A stretch of DNA of 64,000 nt from JAAYDI01 sp052034005 (GCA_052034005.1 JBPOJB010000018.1:98948-162947); one strand, 5' to 3'. Numbered from the stretch's first letter, positions 34,918 to 44,436 are shown. Notes: generated from the letters alone by a model not told the origin. Program-made: numbers and translations.

Positions 34918-35574
34918 TCACTTGTCGGACGAATCACCCGGCTGCTCCCGGCCGGGTGACGGCTGGTCGTTCGACCGGTCCTTCGACGTGGCCGGGATGA
35001 ACTTGAGCGACACCGAGTTGATGCAGAAGCGCTGTCCGGTCGGGGTCTGCGGCGCGTCATCGAACAGGTGGCCCAGATGCGAACCGCAGCGCGCACATGT
35101 GACTTCCGTACGGACCATGCCGTGGGAGTGGTCCGGCGAGAGCATCACTCGATCCCCCGCCATGGCCGCGTAGAACGCCGGCCAACCACAGCCCGCATTG
35201 AACTTCGTCTCCGAACGGAACAGCTCCTGGCCACACGCGGCGCACGCGTAGCACCCGGGCTCGAAGTGCCGATCGTACTTGTTGCGGAACGGACGTTCCG
35301 TCCCTTTCATCCGCAGCACTTCAAACTGCTCGGGAGACAACAGCTTGCGCCACTCCTGCTCTGTATGAACCACCTTGTCCGCCGGTTCGGTTCCTGACCG
35401 ACCCTGGGCCCGATCCGCGGTCCCCGCCGCCTCTGGCTTGGCATCCTGGGAACCGGAACCGGCCGCCTTGGCCGACGATTGCGGCTGCTTGTCGCTCACT
35501 TTCACCTCAGCCTCGATTTGTCCACAGGCCCCCGACACGGGCAGGGCCAACAGCAACAGAACCCAGGTTCTCAT
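34918..35574 (-). CDS. msrB: exported peptide-methionine (R)-S-oxide reductase
   Basis: Repairs methionine-R-sulfoxide in proteins. The protein has 218 residues: an N-terminal signal sequence (about 1-16, followed by Cys17, an imperfect lipobox), a low-complexity linker of ~50 residues, then a full MsrB domain from about 70. Structural zinc ligands are Cys111, Cys114, Cys160 and Cys163; the catalytic Cys184 lies in QRFCINSVSLKFIP, and Cys129 (NAGCGWPAF) is the likely resolving partner. Export implies repair in the envelope, where peroxide and hypochlorite damage occurs. It is convergent with the 2-hydroxyacid dehydrogenase gene, 18 bases apart. Confidence 0.95.
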   Translation of the reverse strand: MRTWVLLLLALPVSGACGQIEAEVKVSDKQPQSSAKAAGSGSQDAKPEAAGTADRAQGRSGTEPADKVVHTEQEWRKLLSPEQFEVLRMKGTERPFRNKYDRHFEPGCYACAACGQELFRSETKFNAGCGWPAFYAAMAGDRVMLSPDHSHGMVRTEVTCARCGSHLGHLFDDAPQTPTGQRFCINSVSLKFIPATSKDRSNDQPSPGREQPGDSSDK

Positions 35575-35745
35575 AGTGCTTGATCAAGGTTCGAGAATGT
35601 CGTTCACGGTCACCCTGTAGTTCTAGCGGAACGGGTTCGGATGGCAACACCCGCTCCGGGGGAGACAAAACGCCCCGTCCCCGGGCGGGCCGTCACTCAG
35701 TCAGCCCGTCAGGCAGCCGGGGCCGGTGATCGGCCTGCCATGCGC

Positions 35746-37104
35746 TCACACGGTCACGGTGATCCCCGGCATCGCCACCGGATAATTGCCGTTCGCATCG
35801 GGCCTGACGGGTGGCTCGGACTCGAGCGTGTAGTGGTCCAGGCCCGGTGCCAATTCGACCGTGGACGCCATGGCCTGATCCCAGGTGACCATCGTCCCCG
35901 TCTCGGCGGCCATGCGGCCCAGGATACCGGTCATTGCCGCATAGGCGCAACGTTCCGTCTCGTTGTAGGGCAGGTCCTGGCGAATGGCCTCGAAGAGCCG
36001 ATCGTGTTCGACCTGATACTGGTTGGCGGGCGTGCCCTCGAACCGCCAGATCACCGCGTCGGGGTCTCGCCGGAAGCCCTTGAAGAGCTTGGGATCCGCG
36101 ATCCCTTCGCCGAGTTCCGCGCAGCCTTTTGCGCCGTGAATCACGTCGCCGAAGAATCCCCAACATCCGTCCATATGACGGCCCTGAGCAAACAACCGCG
36201 TCCCATCCGGGAACTCGTACTCGACCGCGTAGTGATCGAACAGTTGATCCTTGATATCGTGCGTGTCGCGCACCTGTCGGCCGCCCTGACCTTGTGCCTG
36301 GACGGGCCAGCTGCCCTTCACCCAGCAGCAGACATCCAGGTTATGAATCAGCCAGTCCAGGATGAAGCTGCCGTTGGTCCAGGTGAAGCACGAGTAGTTG
36401 CGGATCTGATGTTCCAGTTCGCTCTGGCCGGGCGTCTTGGGGCTCAAGCCCACATGTCCGTGCTCGCGATAGGCCCAGCAGGTAATCACATCCCCGATGG
36501 CTCCGTCATGGATCCGTTCGATGATCTGCTCCAGCGGCTTGTAGTGCCGGCTCATCAGGCCGCCGGCGACTTTCAGGTTCCGCCTGGTCGCCTCTTGGCC
36601 GGTGGCCAACACGCGCCGGATGCCGGGCGCGTCGACGGCGAACGACTTCTCCATGAACACGTGGCAATCGGCCTTCACGGCGTGTTCGAAATGGAGCGGT
36701 CGAAACGCTGGTGGCGTGGCCAGCAGGACGACGCCGCGCGGCGCGACGGCGGCGATCGCTTGCTGGTACGCGTCCATGCCCAGGAACTGACGTTCCTGCG
36801 GCACATCGACCTGGTTGGCGAATTGACCTGCCAGCGATTGCAGGCTCGACTGCAACCGGTCGGCAAACAGGTCGGCCATCGCGACCAGCTTCACAGGCCC
36901 TTGTGTCGACAGGGCATTGACCGCCGCACCTGTACCGCGTCCGCCGCATCCGACGAGCGCGACGTTGATCGTGTGATCTTCGGCCGCATAGCTCCGCACG
37001 TTGATCGCATGGAGCAGCGCGGCGCCGGCCAGCGTGCCCGTGGTGTGCTTCAAAAACTGCCGTCGAGACGTGGAGGTCTGGCGAGTCTGATGTTGCGTGT
37101 TCAT
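35746..37104 (-). CDS. Tat-exported Gfo/Idh/MocA family oxidoreductase
   Basis: A 452-residue NAD(P)-dependent oxidoreductase. The start at ATG 37104 gives a twin-arginine signal (TSRRQFLKHTTG, about residues 12-23) plus a hydrophobic stretch; earlier in-frame starts would bury it. The Rossmann motif NVALVGCGGRGTGAAVN follows, then EKSFAVDAPGIRR with the EKP-like motif changed to EKS, and a C-terminal substrate domain. Tat-exported members of this family are very frequent in planctomycetes; the bound cofactor goes with the folded enzyme. The substrate is likely a sugar or inositol derivative (inference). No partner gene overlaps it. Confidence 0.88.
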   Translation of the reverse strand: MNTQHQTRQTSTSRRQFLKHTTGTLAGAALLHAINVRSYAAEDHTINVALVGCGGRGTGAAVNALSTQGPVKLVAMADLFADRLQSSLQSLAGQFANQVDVPQERQFLGMDAYQQAIAAVAPRGVVLLATPPAFRPLHFEHAVKADCHVFMEKSFAVDAPGIRRVLATGQEATRRNLKVAGGLMSRHYKPLEQIIERIHDGAIGDVITCWAYREHGHVGLSPKTPGQSELEHQIRNYSCFTWTNGSFILDWLIHNLDVCCWVKGSWPVQAQGQGGRQVRDTHDIKDQLFDHYAVEYEFPDGTRLFAQGRHMDGCWGFFGDVIHGAKGCAELGEGIADPKLFKGFRRDPDAVIWRFEGTPANQYQVEHDRLFEAIRQDLPYNETERCAYAAMTGILGRMAAETGTMVTWDQAMASTVELAPGLDHYTLESEPPVRPDANGNYPVAMPGITVTV

Positions 37105-37291
37105 GCACCGGCCCTTTCTTGGCGTGCCAGGTAGGTGTAGGATGTATCCGCAGGTTCTTCGGGCAGGCAGGTCGACCTGGGTCCCGGCGATCACCACGGC
37201 GGTCGCCGGCAGGCCCCTGAGCCAACCACTATCTTGACTCATGGGCGCACCGATTCAAAGCAGGGCAGGTCTGCTCCGGGGAGGCGCAGGC

Positions 37292-38554
37292 CTACCGGGC
37301 CACCAGGGGCACGGCCTGGATCTGGTTGGCGCCGCCTTTGGGGAAGGGCCGCGGCATCGGCTGAGCGACCCCTCGGCTGTCGATCGTGCGGCAGCGCAGC
37401 GTGTGCTCACCGGGGGGCAGGTCGGTCAGCAGGACGGCCCAGTGCGCCAGCGTATCGCGCAGGGGCCAGGTCGTCGGCTTGCCCGTCGCCTGGTCGAGCT
37501 GGCCGGGCACCGGCGGCAGTTTGCCGTCCGGCAGCTCCGCGCCCCAGCGCTCCGGCGGGTCCAGGATCTGCGCGTCGACCCACGGCGCACTGCCGAAGTG
37601 CGGATCGTCGCCGGGCAGGGGCGTGCCTTCAGGCTGCAGCCAGACCTGGACCTTCGACAGGCCCGAGATGCCCACCTGCGCGACGCCGGTAATGGGGACC
37701 GGCTGTCCGGCAGGGACGGGGGACGGGACCTGGAGGAACCGCGCATAGGTCTTCAGCGGGCTCTCTGTGTCGTTGTTCCACTCGGCGTAGGTATCGTTGG
37801 ACTGGAACCGGTTGGTCACCACGATGCGTTGCAGCCATTTGACCGATTTGTTCCCGTACGCGTCGGGCACGATCACGCGGACCGGCGCGCCGTTTTCCGG
37901 CGTCAGCCACTGGCCGTTGAGCTTGTAGCACAGGATGACGGGCTGTTCGCCGGGCGGATCTTCCAGGACGCGTCCGATCGGCAAGGAGCTTTGGAAGCGC
38001 TGGGCCGGATCATCGTTGTGATAGCCGTAGTAGAAGACGCGCCGCACGTTGGCGACCGGCCGCGCCAGCCAAATCACGTCGCGCATGGGCACGCCTTCCC
38101 ACAAACCCATCCCCAGCGGCTGGCCGACGTTCGTACAGGTCATCACCTTCAGGTACCGGACGGCGCGGGTCTCGGCCAGCTTCATCAGCCCGGGCCAATC
38201 CAGGGCCGTCCCCCGCGCGCGGGTCAGCGGGTTCTCGATCTGGGCGTCGCTGTCCGGGTCGGCCACGACTTCCAGCGTCCAGGTCTTGGGGTCCAGCCCC
38301 ACAGCCAGGCGTTTCTCAGGCGGAAGCCGGTCCGGCCTGGGGTCCCCTCGGCTGATCACGGTGAACTTGTCCCGGCGCGTGAGGTATTCCAGTTCGCTGA
38401 CGGCGGCAGCCAGCGCCGCTTGACCGGCGTCCTCTGCCGCCAGCAGCGGCGACAGGCTCAGCGCAGCCGTTCCCGCGGCGCCCAGCTGCAGGAAGAACCG
38501 TCGCGAGAGTTCCACATGAGCGCGGGCGATCGGCAACAAGCGATGGCTGGACAT
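37292..38554 (-). CDS. Tat-exported sulfite-oxidase-like molybdopterin oxidoreductase
   Basis: A 420-residue enzyme of the sulfite oxidase/YedY superfamily. The twin-arginine signal SRRFFLQLG at about 17-25 shows export with its cofactor. The molybdopterin-binding part contains VMTCTNVGQPLG (the Cys that ligates Mo) and later GAPVRVIVPDAYGNKSVKWL, both typical. The C-terminal half is the dimerisation Ig-like domain (ITGVAQVGISGLSKVQVWLQ). The physiological substrate (sulfite, methionine sulfoxide or another) cannot be assigned. GGAGG lies before the ATG. The next gene downstream is unrelated, and the upstream neighbour is a HAD hydrolase 36 bases away. Confidence 0.9.
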   Translation of the reverse strand: MSSHRLLPIARAHVELSRRFFLQLGAAGTAALSLSPLLAAEDAGQAALAAAVSELEYLTRRDKFTVISRGDPRPDRLPPEKRLAVGLDPKTWTLEVVADPDSDAQIENPLTRARGTALDWPGLMKLAETRAVRYLKVMTCTNVGQPLGMGLWEGVPMRDVIWLARPVANVRRVFYYGYHNDDPAQRFQSSLPIGRVLEDPPGEQPVILCYKLNGQWLTPENGAPVRVIVPDAYGNKSVKWLQRIVVTNRFQSNDTYAEWNNDTESPLKTYARFLQVPSPVPAGQPVPITGVAQVGISGLSKVQVWLQPEGTPLPGDDPHFGSAPWVDAQILDPPERWGAELPDGKLPPVPGQLDQATGKPTTWPLRDTLAHWAVLLTDLPPGEHTLRCRTIDSRGVAQPMPRPFPKGGANQIQAVPLVAR

Positions 38555-38590
38555 CAGGTCCTCCTTGTCGAGGGAGCCGTGTGAGGCCGG

Positions 38591-39436
38591 TCAGGCGAGT
38601 CCCACGAGATTCAGCAATTCGCGGCGGCAGCGATAATCGCCGATAATGAGATCCGCACCCGCGCGAATCAAGCGGTTGCGTTTCCAGTCGTTCACGCCGG
38701 TCCGCGTCACTTCGTTGCTGGCCACGCCGACCGCCAGCCCACCGACCTTCTTCAATTCCTCGATCTCGACGTAACCGTCTCCCAGGCCGATGATCTGGTG
38801 GCCCGCGACACCCGTATCGGAGATGATCCGGGCGATGATCATCGCTTTGGAGAATCGCTGGTAGTCGTCCAGCGCACCGTACACGTGTCGGCCGAAGTAC
38901 CGGTCGAGCCCCAGCACCTGGAGTTCGTCGCGGACGTATTTCAGATCGGTGCCGGAGGCCAAGTAGAGCTCCAAGCCCCGGCGGTGCAGCGCCTGCAACA
39001 TGTCTTCCGCGCCGGGCACCGTCATCTCCTCGCGCGCGATCCGGCCGCTGCGGACACCTTCCACGCGGCCTCCCACCTGCTGCCACAGCAGGTCGTGGTA
39101 CTGATGCTTGTATTCCAGCGGTTCGCGGGGCGTGCCCCCCCGCGCCCGGACTTCCTCAGCCAGCTGGATCATCTGATAGATGGTCTGCTTGCCGTTGAGC
39201 CGCATGACATACTCTTCCACGTGCTGGAACAGCTCGTCGTCGGTCTCCCGCGTGCCGGTCGCCCGCAGAATGTCGACCATCATGGGGATCATCACGTCCT
39301 GCCAGTTGCGGCGCAGCAGCGAGATGGTCCCGTCGAAGTCGAAGACCGCCGCGCGGAACCCGCCCCGCGGGAAGTCCGTCGAGATGATCTCGACGAACTG
39401 AGTCGTATCCGGCGCGGGAGGGCGAACATCCGTCAT
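38591..39436 (-). CDS. HAD-superfamily hydrolase
   Basis: A 281-residue phosphatase-like protein from ATG 39436. HAD motif I is VFDFDGTISLL with Asp33 (nucleophile) and Asp35; motif II is LYLASGTD; motifs III/IV are KAMIIARI and IIGLGDGYVEIEELK. A helical cap of ~100 residues sits between motifs I and II, as in phosphoglycolate-phosphatase-type enzymes. No signal peptide, so cytoplasmic. The substrate is unknown, but the cap and the small phosphate site suggest a sugar or glycol phosphate. The following gene, a molybdo-oxidoreductase, is 36 bases away, so co-transcription is possible. Confidence 0.88.
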   Translation of the reverse strand: MTDVRPPAPDTTQFVEIISTDFPRGGFRAAVFDFDGTISLLRRNWQDVMIPMMVDILRATGTRETDDELFQHVEEYVMRLNGKQTIYQMIQLAEEVRARGGTPREPLEYKHQYHDLLWQQVGGRVEGVRSGRIAREEMTVPGAEDMLQALHRRGLELYLASGTDLKYVRDELQVLGLDRYFGRHVYGALDDYQRFSKAMIIARIISDTGVAGHQIIGLGDGYVEIEELKKVGGLAVGVASNEVTRTGVNDWKRNRLIRAGADLIIGDYRCRRELLNLVGLA

Positions 39437-39578
39437 GGTCCGGGATCCGAGTGGGTCAGGTGGGAGTGATGCCCCCAGGATAGCGGGTGGAGCCCTGAGC
39501 GTGCAATGCGTGGACAGGGCGCTGCCGCGGACGACCGTGCGTGCCGGCAACCGCGGCGATCCCGAAGAGGGGGCTCGG

Positions 39579-40307
39579 CTATCGGTAGGGACGCCATTGG
39601 GGCCGCTGGGACGGCTTGGATGACGCCCCCGTGCCAGACCGATCCGCGGCGGAGGCGTTGGGCACATCGTCCGTCACGCTGCCGGCTGCGGGCGGGGCGG
39701 AGCGTCGGTCCGCCACGTGGATCCGGCTCTGCGGCGGTGTGTCGGGCGGTCGGGGTGCGCGGGGCGTCCAGCGCGAGACGGGTTTGTCGGCCGGCGTTTC
39801 GGGCGCGTCGGCGCCCTCGATGGCCGACTTGTCCAGCAGTCTCGGCGCGGCGGGGGACCTGCTCGTCTGCTCACCCAGATCGAGTACCGGGGGCTCGAGA
39901 TCGTCCAGGTCGTCGGGTTGGCCCGCTGGACGGGACGTGCCGGACGCCGGGGGTTTCGGCTCCGTGGGTGTACCCGACTCCACGGTCGGCGGCTTCAGGT
40001 CCGGGAAGTCCGGAAACATCGTGTCGCCCGGTGTGGAGGGCGCGCTCGATCGCCGACCGGCGCCGGAGGCCGGACTGCTCGCCCCGCCGGCCGTCGGGCT
40101 GGACTTGAGTTGAGCCACCTCTTCGCGGAGCCGCTCGACCTCCTGCATCGAGCATTCGTAATCGTACTGCAGGTCGTAGAGCGTGTCCTCGAGGAGCCGT
40201 TTCTCGGCGTTGACGTTGTCGATGTACAGTTGCGTGCGCGGATCGTGCCGGCATCCGCTCAGCAGTAACGCAGCCAGGCTGGCCGTCAGAAGGAGACGAA
40301 CGCTCAT
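39579..40307 (-). CDS. lipoprotein with coiled coil and low-complexity tail
   Basis: A 242-residue lipoprotein from ATG 40307, with lipobox LLSGC (Cys18). A coiled-coil-like segment follows (about 30-63: RLLEDTLYDLQYDYECSM and on to LREEVAQL), then a long Pro/Ser/Arg-rich, disordered-looking tail. No catalytic or binding motif was seen. The architecture fits an envelope-anchored spacer or a partner of a larger complex. It lies 75 bases upstream of clpP in the same direction, but nothing links their functions. Confidence 0.7.
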   Translation of the reverse strand: MSVRLLLTASLAALLLSGCRHDPRTQLYIDNVNAEKRLLEDTLYDLQYDYECSMQEVERLREEVAQLKSSPTAGGASSPASGAGRRSSAPSTPGDTMFPDFPDLKPPTVESGTPTEPKPPASGTSRPAGQPDDLDDLEPPVLDLGEQTSRSPAAPRLLDKSAIEGADAPETPADKPVSRWTPRAPRPPDTPPQSRIHVADRRSAPPAAGSVTDDVPNASAADRSGTGASSKPSQRPQWRPYR

Positions 40308-40382
40308 CGCATCCTCGCGCGCAGTCACTTCCTTGTATCGCGAGCAATCCTTGCCCGCCAGCCTGTGCCCGGCCTCGAGCGG

Positions 40383-40985
40383 CTAGGTTTCAGGCTGCGA
40401 CCTCTCCATTTGAGAGACTACTTTATCGATCAAGCGATACTCACACGCCTCTTCGGCCGTCATGAAGCAGTCGCGGTCGGTGTCCTTCTCGATCTTGTCC
40501 AAGGGGTGTCCGGTATGGCGGATGAGGATTTCATTCATGCGATCCTTGATCCGCCGGAATTCCTTGGCGTGGATCATGATCTCCTCGGCACTTCCCTGCA
40601 TGCCGGCCAGCGGCTGGTGGATCATGATCCGGGCGTTGGGCAGCGCGAAGCGTTTGCCGCGCGCGCCGGCCGTCAACAGGACTGCGCCCATGGACGCGGC
40701 CTGGCCGATGCAGTAGGTGGCGACGTCGCAGTTGACGAATTGCATGGTGTCGTAGATCGCCAGCCCCGCGCTGACGCTCCCACCCGGCGAATTGATGTAG
40801 AAGTGGATTTCCGCCTTGGGGTCTTCCGACTGCAGATACAGCATCTGGGCCACGATGGAATTGGCGACTTCATCCGAGATCGACGTGCCCAGGAACACGA
40901 TGCGGTCTTTCAGCAGTCGACTGTAGATGTCGTAGACCCGCTCTTCCCGGCCGCTCTTCTCGACAACATAAGGAATCAGTGGCAT
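40383..40985 (-). CDS. clpP: ATP-dependent Clp protease proteolytic subunit (second copy)
   Basis: A 200-residue serine peptidase (family S14) that forms the tetradecameric chamber for ClpX/ClpA-fed proteins. The catalytic triad is Ser98 (GQAASMGA), His123 (MIHQPLAG) and Asp172 (DRDCFM). The start at ATG 40985 gives the normal family length. It is 36 bases downstream of another clpP gene, whose product differs in the N-terminus, so a mixed two-ring ClpP complex like those of Listeria, mycobacteria or chlamydiae is possible. No clpX lies in the window. Confidence 0.95.
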   Translation of the reverse strand: MPLIPYVVEKSGREERVYDIYSRLLKDRIVFLGTSISDEVANSIVAQMLYLQSEDPKAEIHFYINSPGGSVSAGLAIYDTMQFVNCDVATYCIGQAASMGAVLLTAGARGKRFALPNARIMIHQPLAGMQGSAEEIMIHAKEFRRIKDRMNEILIRHTGHPLDKIEKDTDRDCFMTAEEACEYRLIDKVVSQMERSQPET

Positions 40986-41020
40986 GGCTGGCCGTCGCTC
41001 CCAAGTGCTGGCATCCGCGA

Positions 41021-41656
41021 TCACTTCTTCTTGTCGTCCTGTCCCTCGGCGTCGGCGATCGGCCTTCGGAGGATCTCGTCCACCAGGCCATAGTCCTTCG
41101 CATCTTGGGCGGTGAGGAAGAAATCCCGATCGGTATCCTTGGCTATCTTCTCGATCTCCTGGCCGCTGTGAAAGGCCAAGATTTCGTTGAGCATCTGCCG
41201 GTTCCGCAGGATCTCGTTGGCCTGGATCTCGATATCGCTGACCTGCCCGCCCACGCCGCCGTACGGCTGGTGCAGCATGACGCGCGAGTGCGGCAGGACG
41301 TAACGCTTGCCCTTCGTCCCGCCCGTGAGCAGCACCGCCGCGCCGCTGGCCGCCTGGCCGACACAGTAGGTCGCCACCGGGCAACTGAGGATCTGCATGG
41401 TGTCGTAGATCGCCAGGGTCGAGACGACGTCGCCACCCGGCGAATTCACGTAAAAATGGATATCCTTGCGGCGGTTCTCGCTCTGCAAGTACAGCAGTTT
41501 CATGATCACGTCGTTCGCATTGGCCGTGTAGATCTCCCCCTGGAGAAACACGATCCGGTTCTCCAACAACAAGTCGCCCAACGTCATTTGACGCTGGCGC
41601 TGATACGACTGGTAGGAATACGAGTCGATGATCGGAGCAGGTAACGATAGGCTCAT
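41021..41656 (-). CDS. clpP: ATP-dependent Clp protease proteolytic subunit (first copy)
   Basis: A 211-residue S14 serine peptidase with a longer, Tyr/Gln-rich N-terminus (SYSYQSYQRQRQM). The triad is Ser104 (GQAASGAA), His129 (MLHQPYGG) and Asp178 (DRDFF). It differs from the next clpP in the residue after the nucleophile Ser and has a Lys-rich tail (DDKKK). It follows trigger factor by 60 bases and precedes the second clpP by 36, the classic tig-clpP order; the doubled clpP suggests hetero-oligomers. Confidence 0.95.
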   Translation of the reverse strand: MSLSLPAPIIDSYSYQSYQRQRQMTLGDLLLENRIVFLQGEIYTANANDVIMKLLYLQSENRRKDIHFYVNSPGGDVVSTLAIYDTMQILSCPVATYCVGQAASGAAVLLTGGTKGKRYVLPHSRVMLHQPYGGVGGQVSDIEIQANEILRNRQMLNEILAFHSGQEIEKIAKDTDRDFFLTAQDAKDYGLVDEILRRPIADAEGQDDKKK

Positions 41657-41716
41657 GCCAGCGGATCCTCCGGCACTCGATGCTCAGACAGCTAGCAGAA
41701 CAGGGGGCGAACCCCG

Positions 41717-43213
41717 TCAGGGACGGTCGATCGGTTCACGCAGTTCCTCGGCTTCACCTCCGTGCTTGGCCTCGGGAATATCGGACGCGTCGTGGGTACT
41801 GGTCAGCGCCAGGTCGACCGCGCACGTGTCGTCCGGCTTCTCGACGACCGGGATATCGTGGAATTGGGCCTTGGAGCAGATCAGGTCGATAACCTTCCGT
41901 TCGATGATCTGGTTGCGCAGGGCGTCCATCTGCCCGCGCTTGTCCAGCCGCGCGCGCACGCGTCGGGCGGAGTCTCCGGACTGATCCGCGATCAACTTGA
42001 TCTCGGCGTCGTAATCGGCCGGCTCGGCGTCGATTCCCTGGTCTTCGGCAATTCGCTCGAAGATAAAATGCTCTTTGAGCGCCCGTTCGGTCGCCCGCAG
42101 GCTGTTCCGCCGGATTTCGTTCAGGTAGGCCTGGATCGTCTCCGGCGGGAAACCGCTGGACTGCAGTTCGAGCGTCGTGCGGTCGAGTTCGCGTTTGGCC
42201 TGCCGCTTGACCAATGTGGGCGGCAGCTCCCAATTGGCACCGCGGGTCAGGGCCGCCGTGATCTGCGTGCGCAGCTGCTGCTTCTGCGTGAAGTCGGCTC
42301 GCCGCTCCAGTTCCCGGCGGACTGCTTCCCGCAAATCGTCCTCGTCTTCAAACCCGCCGATCGAGTCGAGGAACGCCTGGTTCAACCGAGGCATCTCCAC
42401 CCGGCGGATCTCGCGGACGTGGATCGTGACCGACACGACCTGTCCACGCACCGCCTCGTGCTCCGCACTCTCGCTGACCGTCACCGTGGTCTCCCGCGTC
42501 TCGCCGCTGGAGACGCCCACCATCAGCGTGCCGAAGTCCTCGATCGTCGCGTCACGCAGGCTGAGCTTCGGCTTCAATGTCACCCGGACGTCCTGATGCT
42601 CGGTGATCATCCGGCCGTCATGCAGGGCGCGGAGGTCCACGACCAGCTCGTCGCCCGGTTCGGCCGGGCCGTCCCGCACGACCAGCGCCGCGTAGCGCCG
42701 GAGCAACTGCTGGAGATGCCAGTCGACATCCTGGTCCGAATACTCGATCACCGGCCGCTCCAACTTCAAGCCGCCCCATTCCGGCAAGTCGAATTCGGGC
42801 CGCACTTCGACATCGAACTCGAACGTGAACGGGCCTTCATCCGGGATCGATACCGCATCGAAGTCGAATTCCGGCTCGCTGATCGCCGAGAAATCGTGCT
42901 CGTCACTCACCTGCTGCAGCGAGTCCATCAGCAGCGACCCCTTCACCTGGTCGCTCACTTGATCCTTGAACCGCGACTCCACCAGCTTGCGGGGCGCTCG
43001 GCCGGGCCGGAAACCGGGCACTTCGGCCTTCGGCTTCAACTCGTCGAACGCTTCCCTCAGGTAGCGGTCGACGTCCGCCCGAGCGACCGTCACCGTCACA
43101 TGGCGCTGACAGGCGCCCGGCTTGTCCACTTTAACTTCCAGCGTCAGCTTGGGCTTCTCAGGCGCCTCGGCCGACTCCTGATTTTCGTGGGGATCAGTGT
43201 CTGTAGAACTCAT
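41717..43213 (-). CDS. tig: trigger factor
   Basis: Ribosome-bound chaperone, 498 residues from ATG 43213. The N-terminal ribosome-binding domain contains FRPGRAPRKLVESRF (signature loop, about 70-85); the central peptidyl-prolyl isomerase domain starts around residue 185 with PAEPGDELVVDL; the C-terminal arms are helical. An acidic extension before the first domain (about 20 residues) and an acidic tail are somewhat longer than in E. coli. It is directly downstream of tRNA-Gly and upstream of two clpP genes, a common bacterial order. Confidence 0.95.
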   Translation of the reverse strand: MSSTDTDPHENQESAEAPEKPKLTLEVKVDKPGACQRHVTVTVARADVDRYLREAFDELKPKAEVPGFRPGRAPRKLVESRFKDQVSDQVKGSLLMDSLQQVSDEHDFSAISEPEFDFDAVSIPDEGPFTFEFDVEVRPEFDLPEWGGLKLERPVIEYSDQDVDWHLQQLLRRYAALVVRDGPAEPGDELVVDLRALHDGRMITEHQDVRVTLKPKLSLRDATIEDFGTLMVGVSSGETRETTVTVSESAEHEAVRGQVVSVTIHVREIRRVEMPRLNQAFLDSIGGFEDEDDLREAVRRELERRADFTQKQQLRTQITAALTRGANWELPPTLVKRQAKRELDRTTLELQSSGFPPETIQAYLNEIRRNSLRATERALKEHFIFERIAEDQGIDAEPADYDAEIKLIADQSGDSARRVRARLDKRGQMDALRNQIIERKVIDLICSKAQFHDIPVVEKPDDTCAVDLALTSTHDASDIPEAKHGGEAEELREPIDRP

Positions 43214-43276
43214 CAATGTGCGCCGTTCGATCCATCCGAAAGAGCTTGCAGGGAAGCTCGCCAAGAAGTGCAAAAG

Positions 43277-43349
43277 AGCGGGTGATGGGATTCGAACCCA
43301 CGACAACAACGTTGGCAACGTTGTGCTCTGCCAACTGAGCTACACCCGC
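43277..43349 (-). tRNA. tRNA-Gly (anticodon GCC)
   Basis: On the minus strand the cloverleaf reads acceptor GCGGGTG/CACCCGC, D-arm GCTC...GAGC, anticodon stem CAACG/CGTTG around TTGCCAA (anticodon GCC) and T-arm GTGGG-TTCGAAT-CCCAT. All stems pair fully. The discriminator is T and the CCA end is not encoded. It lies 63 bases before tig, with a perfect -10 box upstream. Confidence 0.97.
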
Positions 43350-43776
43350 GCTACATCACCCTGCCACCGCGGTCGCCTAGCCCGGACGCAGGCTGATGGA
43401 AACCCGGATTATAGAGCCCGCCATCGAGCTTGCAAGGGCAGTTGTCCCCCCCGACCCCTACCGCTGCGGCACTCAATGGGCGCCGATCGCCCGACGCAAC
43501 ATGGGTCCGGGGCGCGATTTGCGCGAATTCGTCGCACTGCCGTACGCGCACAGTCCCACGCGTGCCCTCGCCGCGCGCCGGACATTCTGGGTAGCCAGGA
43601 TGGCCTACGGGCGATGGGGAAAGGGCACCGGAACGCTGCCCAGACCTCAGATCCCCTCGCGTGTGCGGACCAGACGCCGACGGGGCTCGCAGGGCGGGGC
43701 AGTGGCCGGAAAGCAGCGTGCTCGCGATCCCGGTCGAAATGGGCCCACGGGGGCGGGCCCCTGGACCGCGCCACCA
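43350..43776. other. intergenic region upstream of tRNA-Gly
   Basis: About 427 bases without a credible gene. Apart from the promoter candidate at 43408-43435 nothing was seen; short frames here are GC-driven. Confidence 0.6.
43408..43435 (-). promoter_or_regulatory. promoter candidate of tRNA-Gly and tig
   Basis: On the minus strand a perfect TATAAT (43408-43413) and TTGCAA (43430-43435) with a 16-base spacer, about 59 bases before the tRNA. No terminator was seen between the tRNA and tig, so one transcript may cover both. Confidence 0.6.
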
Positions 43777-44436
43777 TCAGCGCCGCAACATCTCGTCGAG
43801 CCCCTGCACGACGGTCGTCGGGTTCCTGATCGTGCAATAGGCGAGCAGGCAGATCAACAGGATGCCGAGCGCCAGCATCCCGAAGCCGCGCGGGTTGGGG
43901 GATGCGGCCGTCTGGTGCAGCACGCGAGCCAGGGCGATCTCCAGGCGTTTCCAGCTGGCGAAGTTCTGGTGCGACCCGGCCGCCACGAGTTGCACGTTGC
44001 GGCTGGCACTGGAAATCTCCACGTGCAGTTGCACGCCCAGTTTCGGCAACACCAGGCTGTCACCCGCCCACCGCGCTTCGCTGTCGAGTCCGGACACGAC
44101 TTCCGCCAGCACGGCGCGCAGCTGGTCGGGATTGACGTTATAGATCACCAGCCGGGGGCGCAGCAGCAGCACGATCAGCGTCAGGCACAGGGCATAGAAG
44201 GCCAACAGCAACAGCCACACGTAGCCGCCGAAATGATTCGTGGCGGCCTCCGGCAAGAACAGTTCCATGGGGCCGGCCACGATCAGCCCGGAGACCGCCA
44301 GCCCCAAGGCGCCCACATCCCGTGCACCGGTCGTCACGAACGGGCGAGTCGACAGGTTGATGCACCCCAGCAGCAGGAAGTAGACCGCCAGCGGGCCCAG
44401 GGCGATGCTCAGGTGTAGCGCGTCAATGTTCAGCAT
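43777..44436 (-). CDS. hypothetical four-helix membrane protein
   Basis: A 219-residue protein with hydrophobic segments at about 7-28, 43-60, 70-92 and 184-204. Between the third and fourth helix is a soluble domain of about 90 residues (VNPDQLRAVLAEVVSGLDSEA and LVLPKLGVQLHVEI). No known domain was recognised. The layout, three helices, a small mixed alpha/beta domain and a C-terminal anchor, is compact and ordered, so it is very likely a real gene. It is divergent from hisI and does not belong to an evident operon. Confidence 0.7.
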   Translation of the reverse strand: MLNIDALHLSIALGPLAVYFLLLGCINLSTRPFVTTGARDVGALGLAVSGLIVAGPMELFLPEAATNHFGGYVWLLLLAFYALCLTLIVLLLRPRLVIYNVNPDQLRAVLAEVVSGLDSEARWAGDSLVLPKLGVQLHVEISSASRNVQLVAAGSHQNFASWKRLEIALARVLHQTAASPNPRGFGMLALGILLICLLAYCTIRNPTTVVQGLDEMLRR

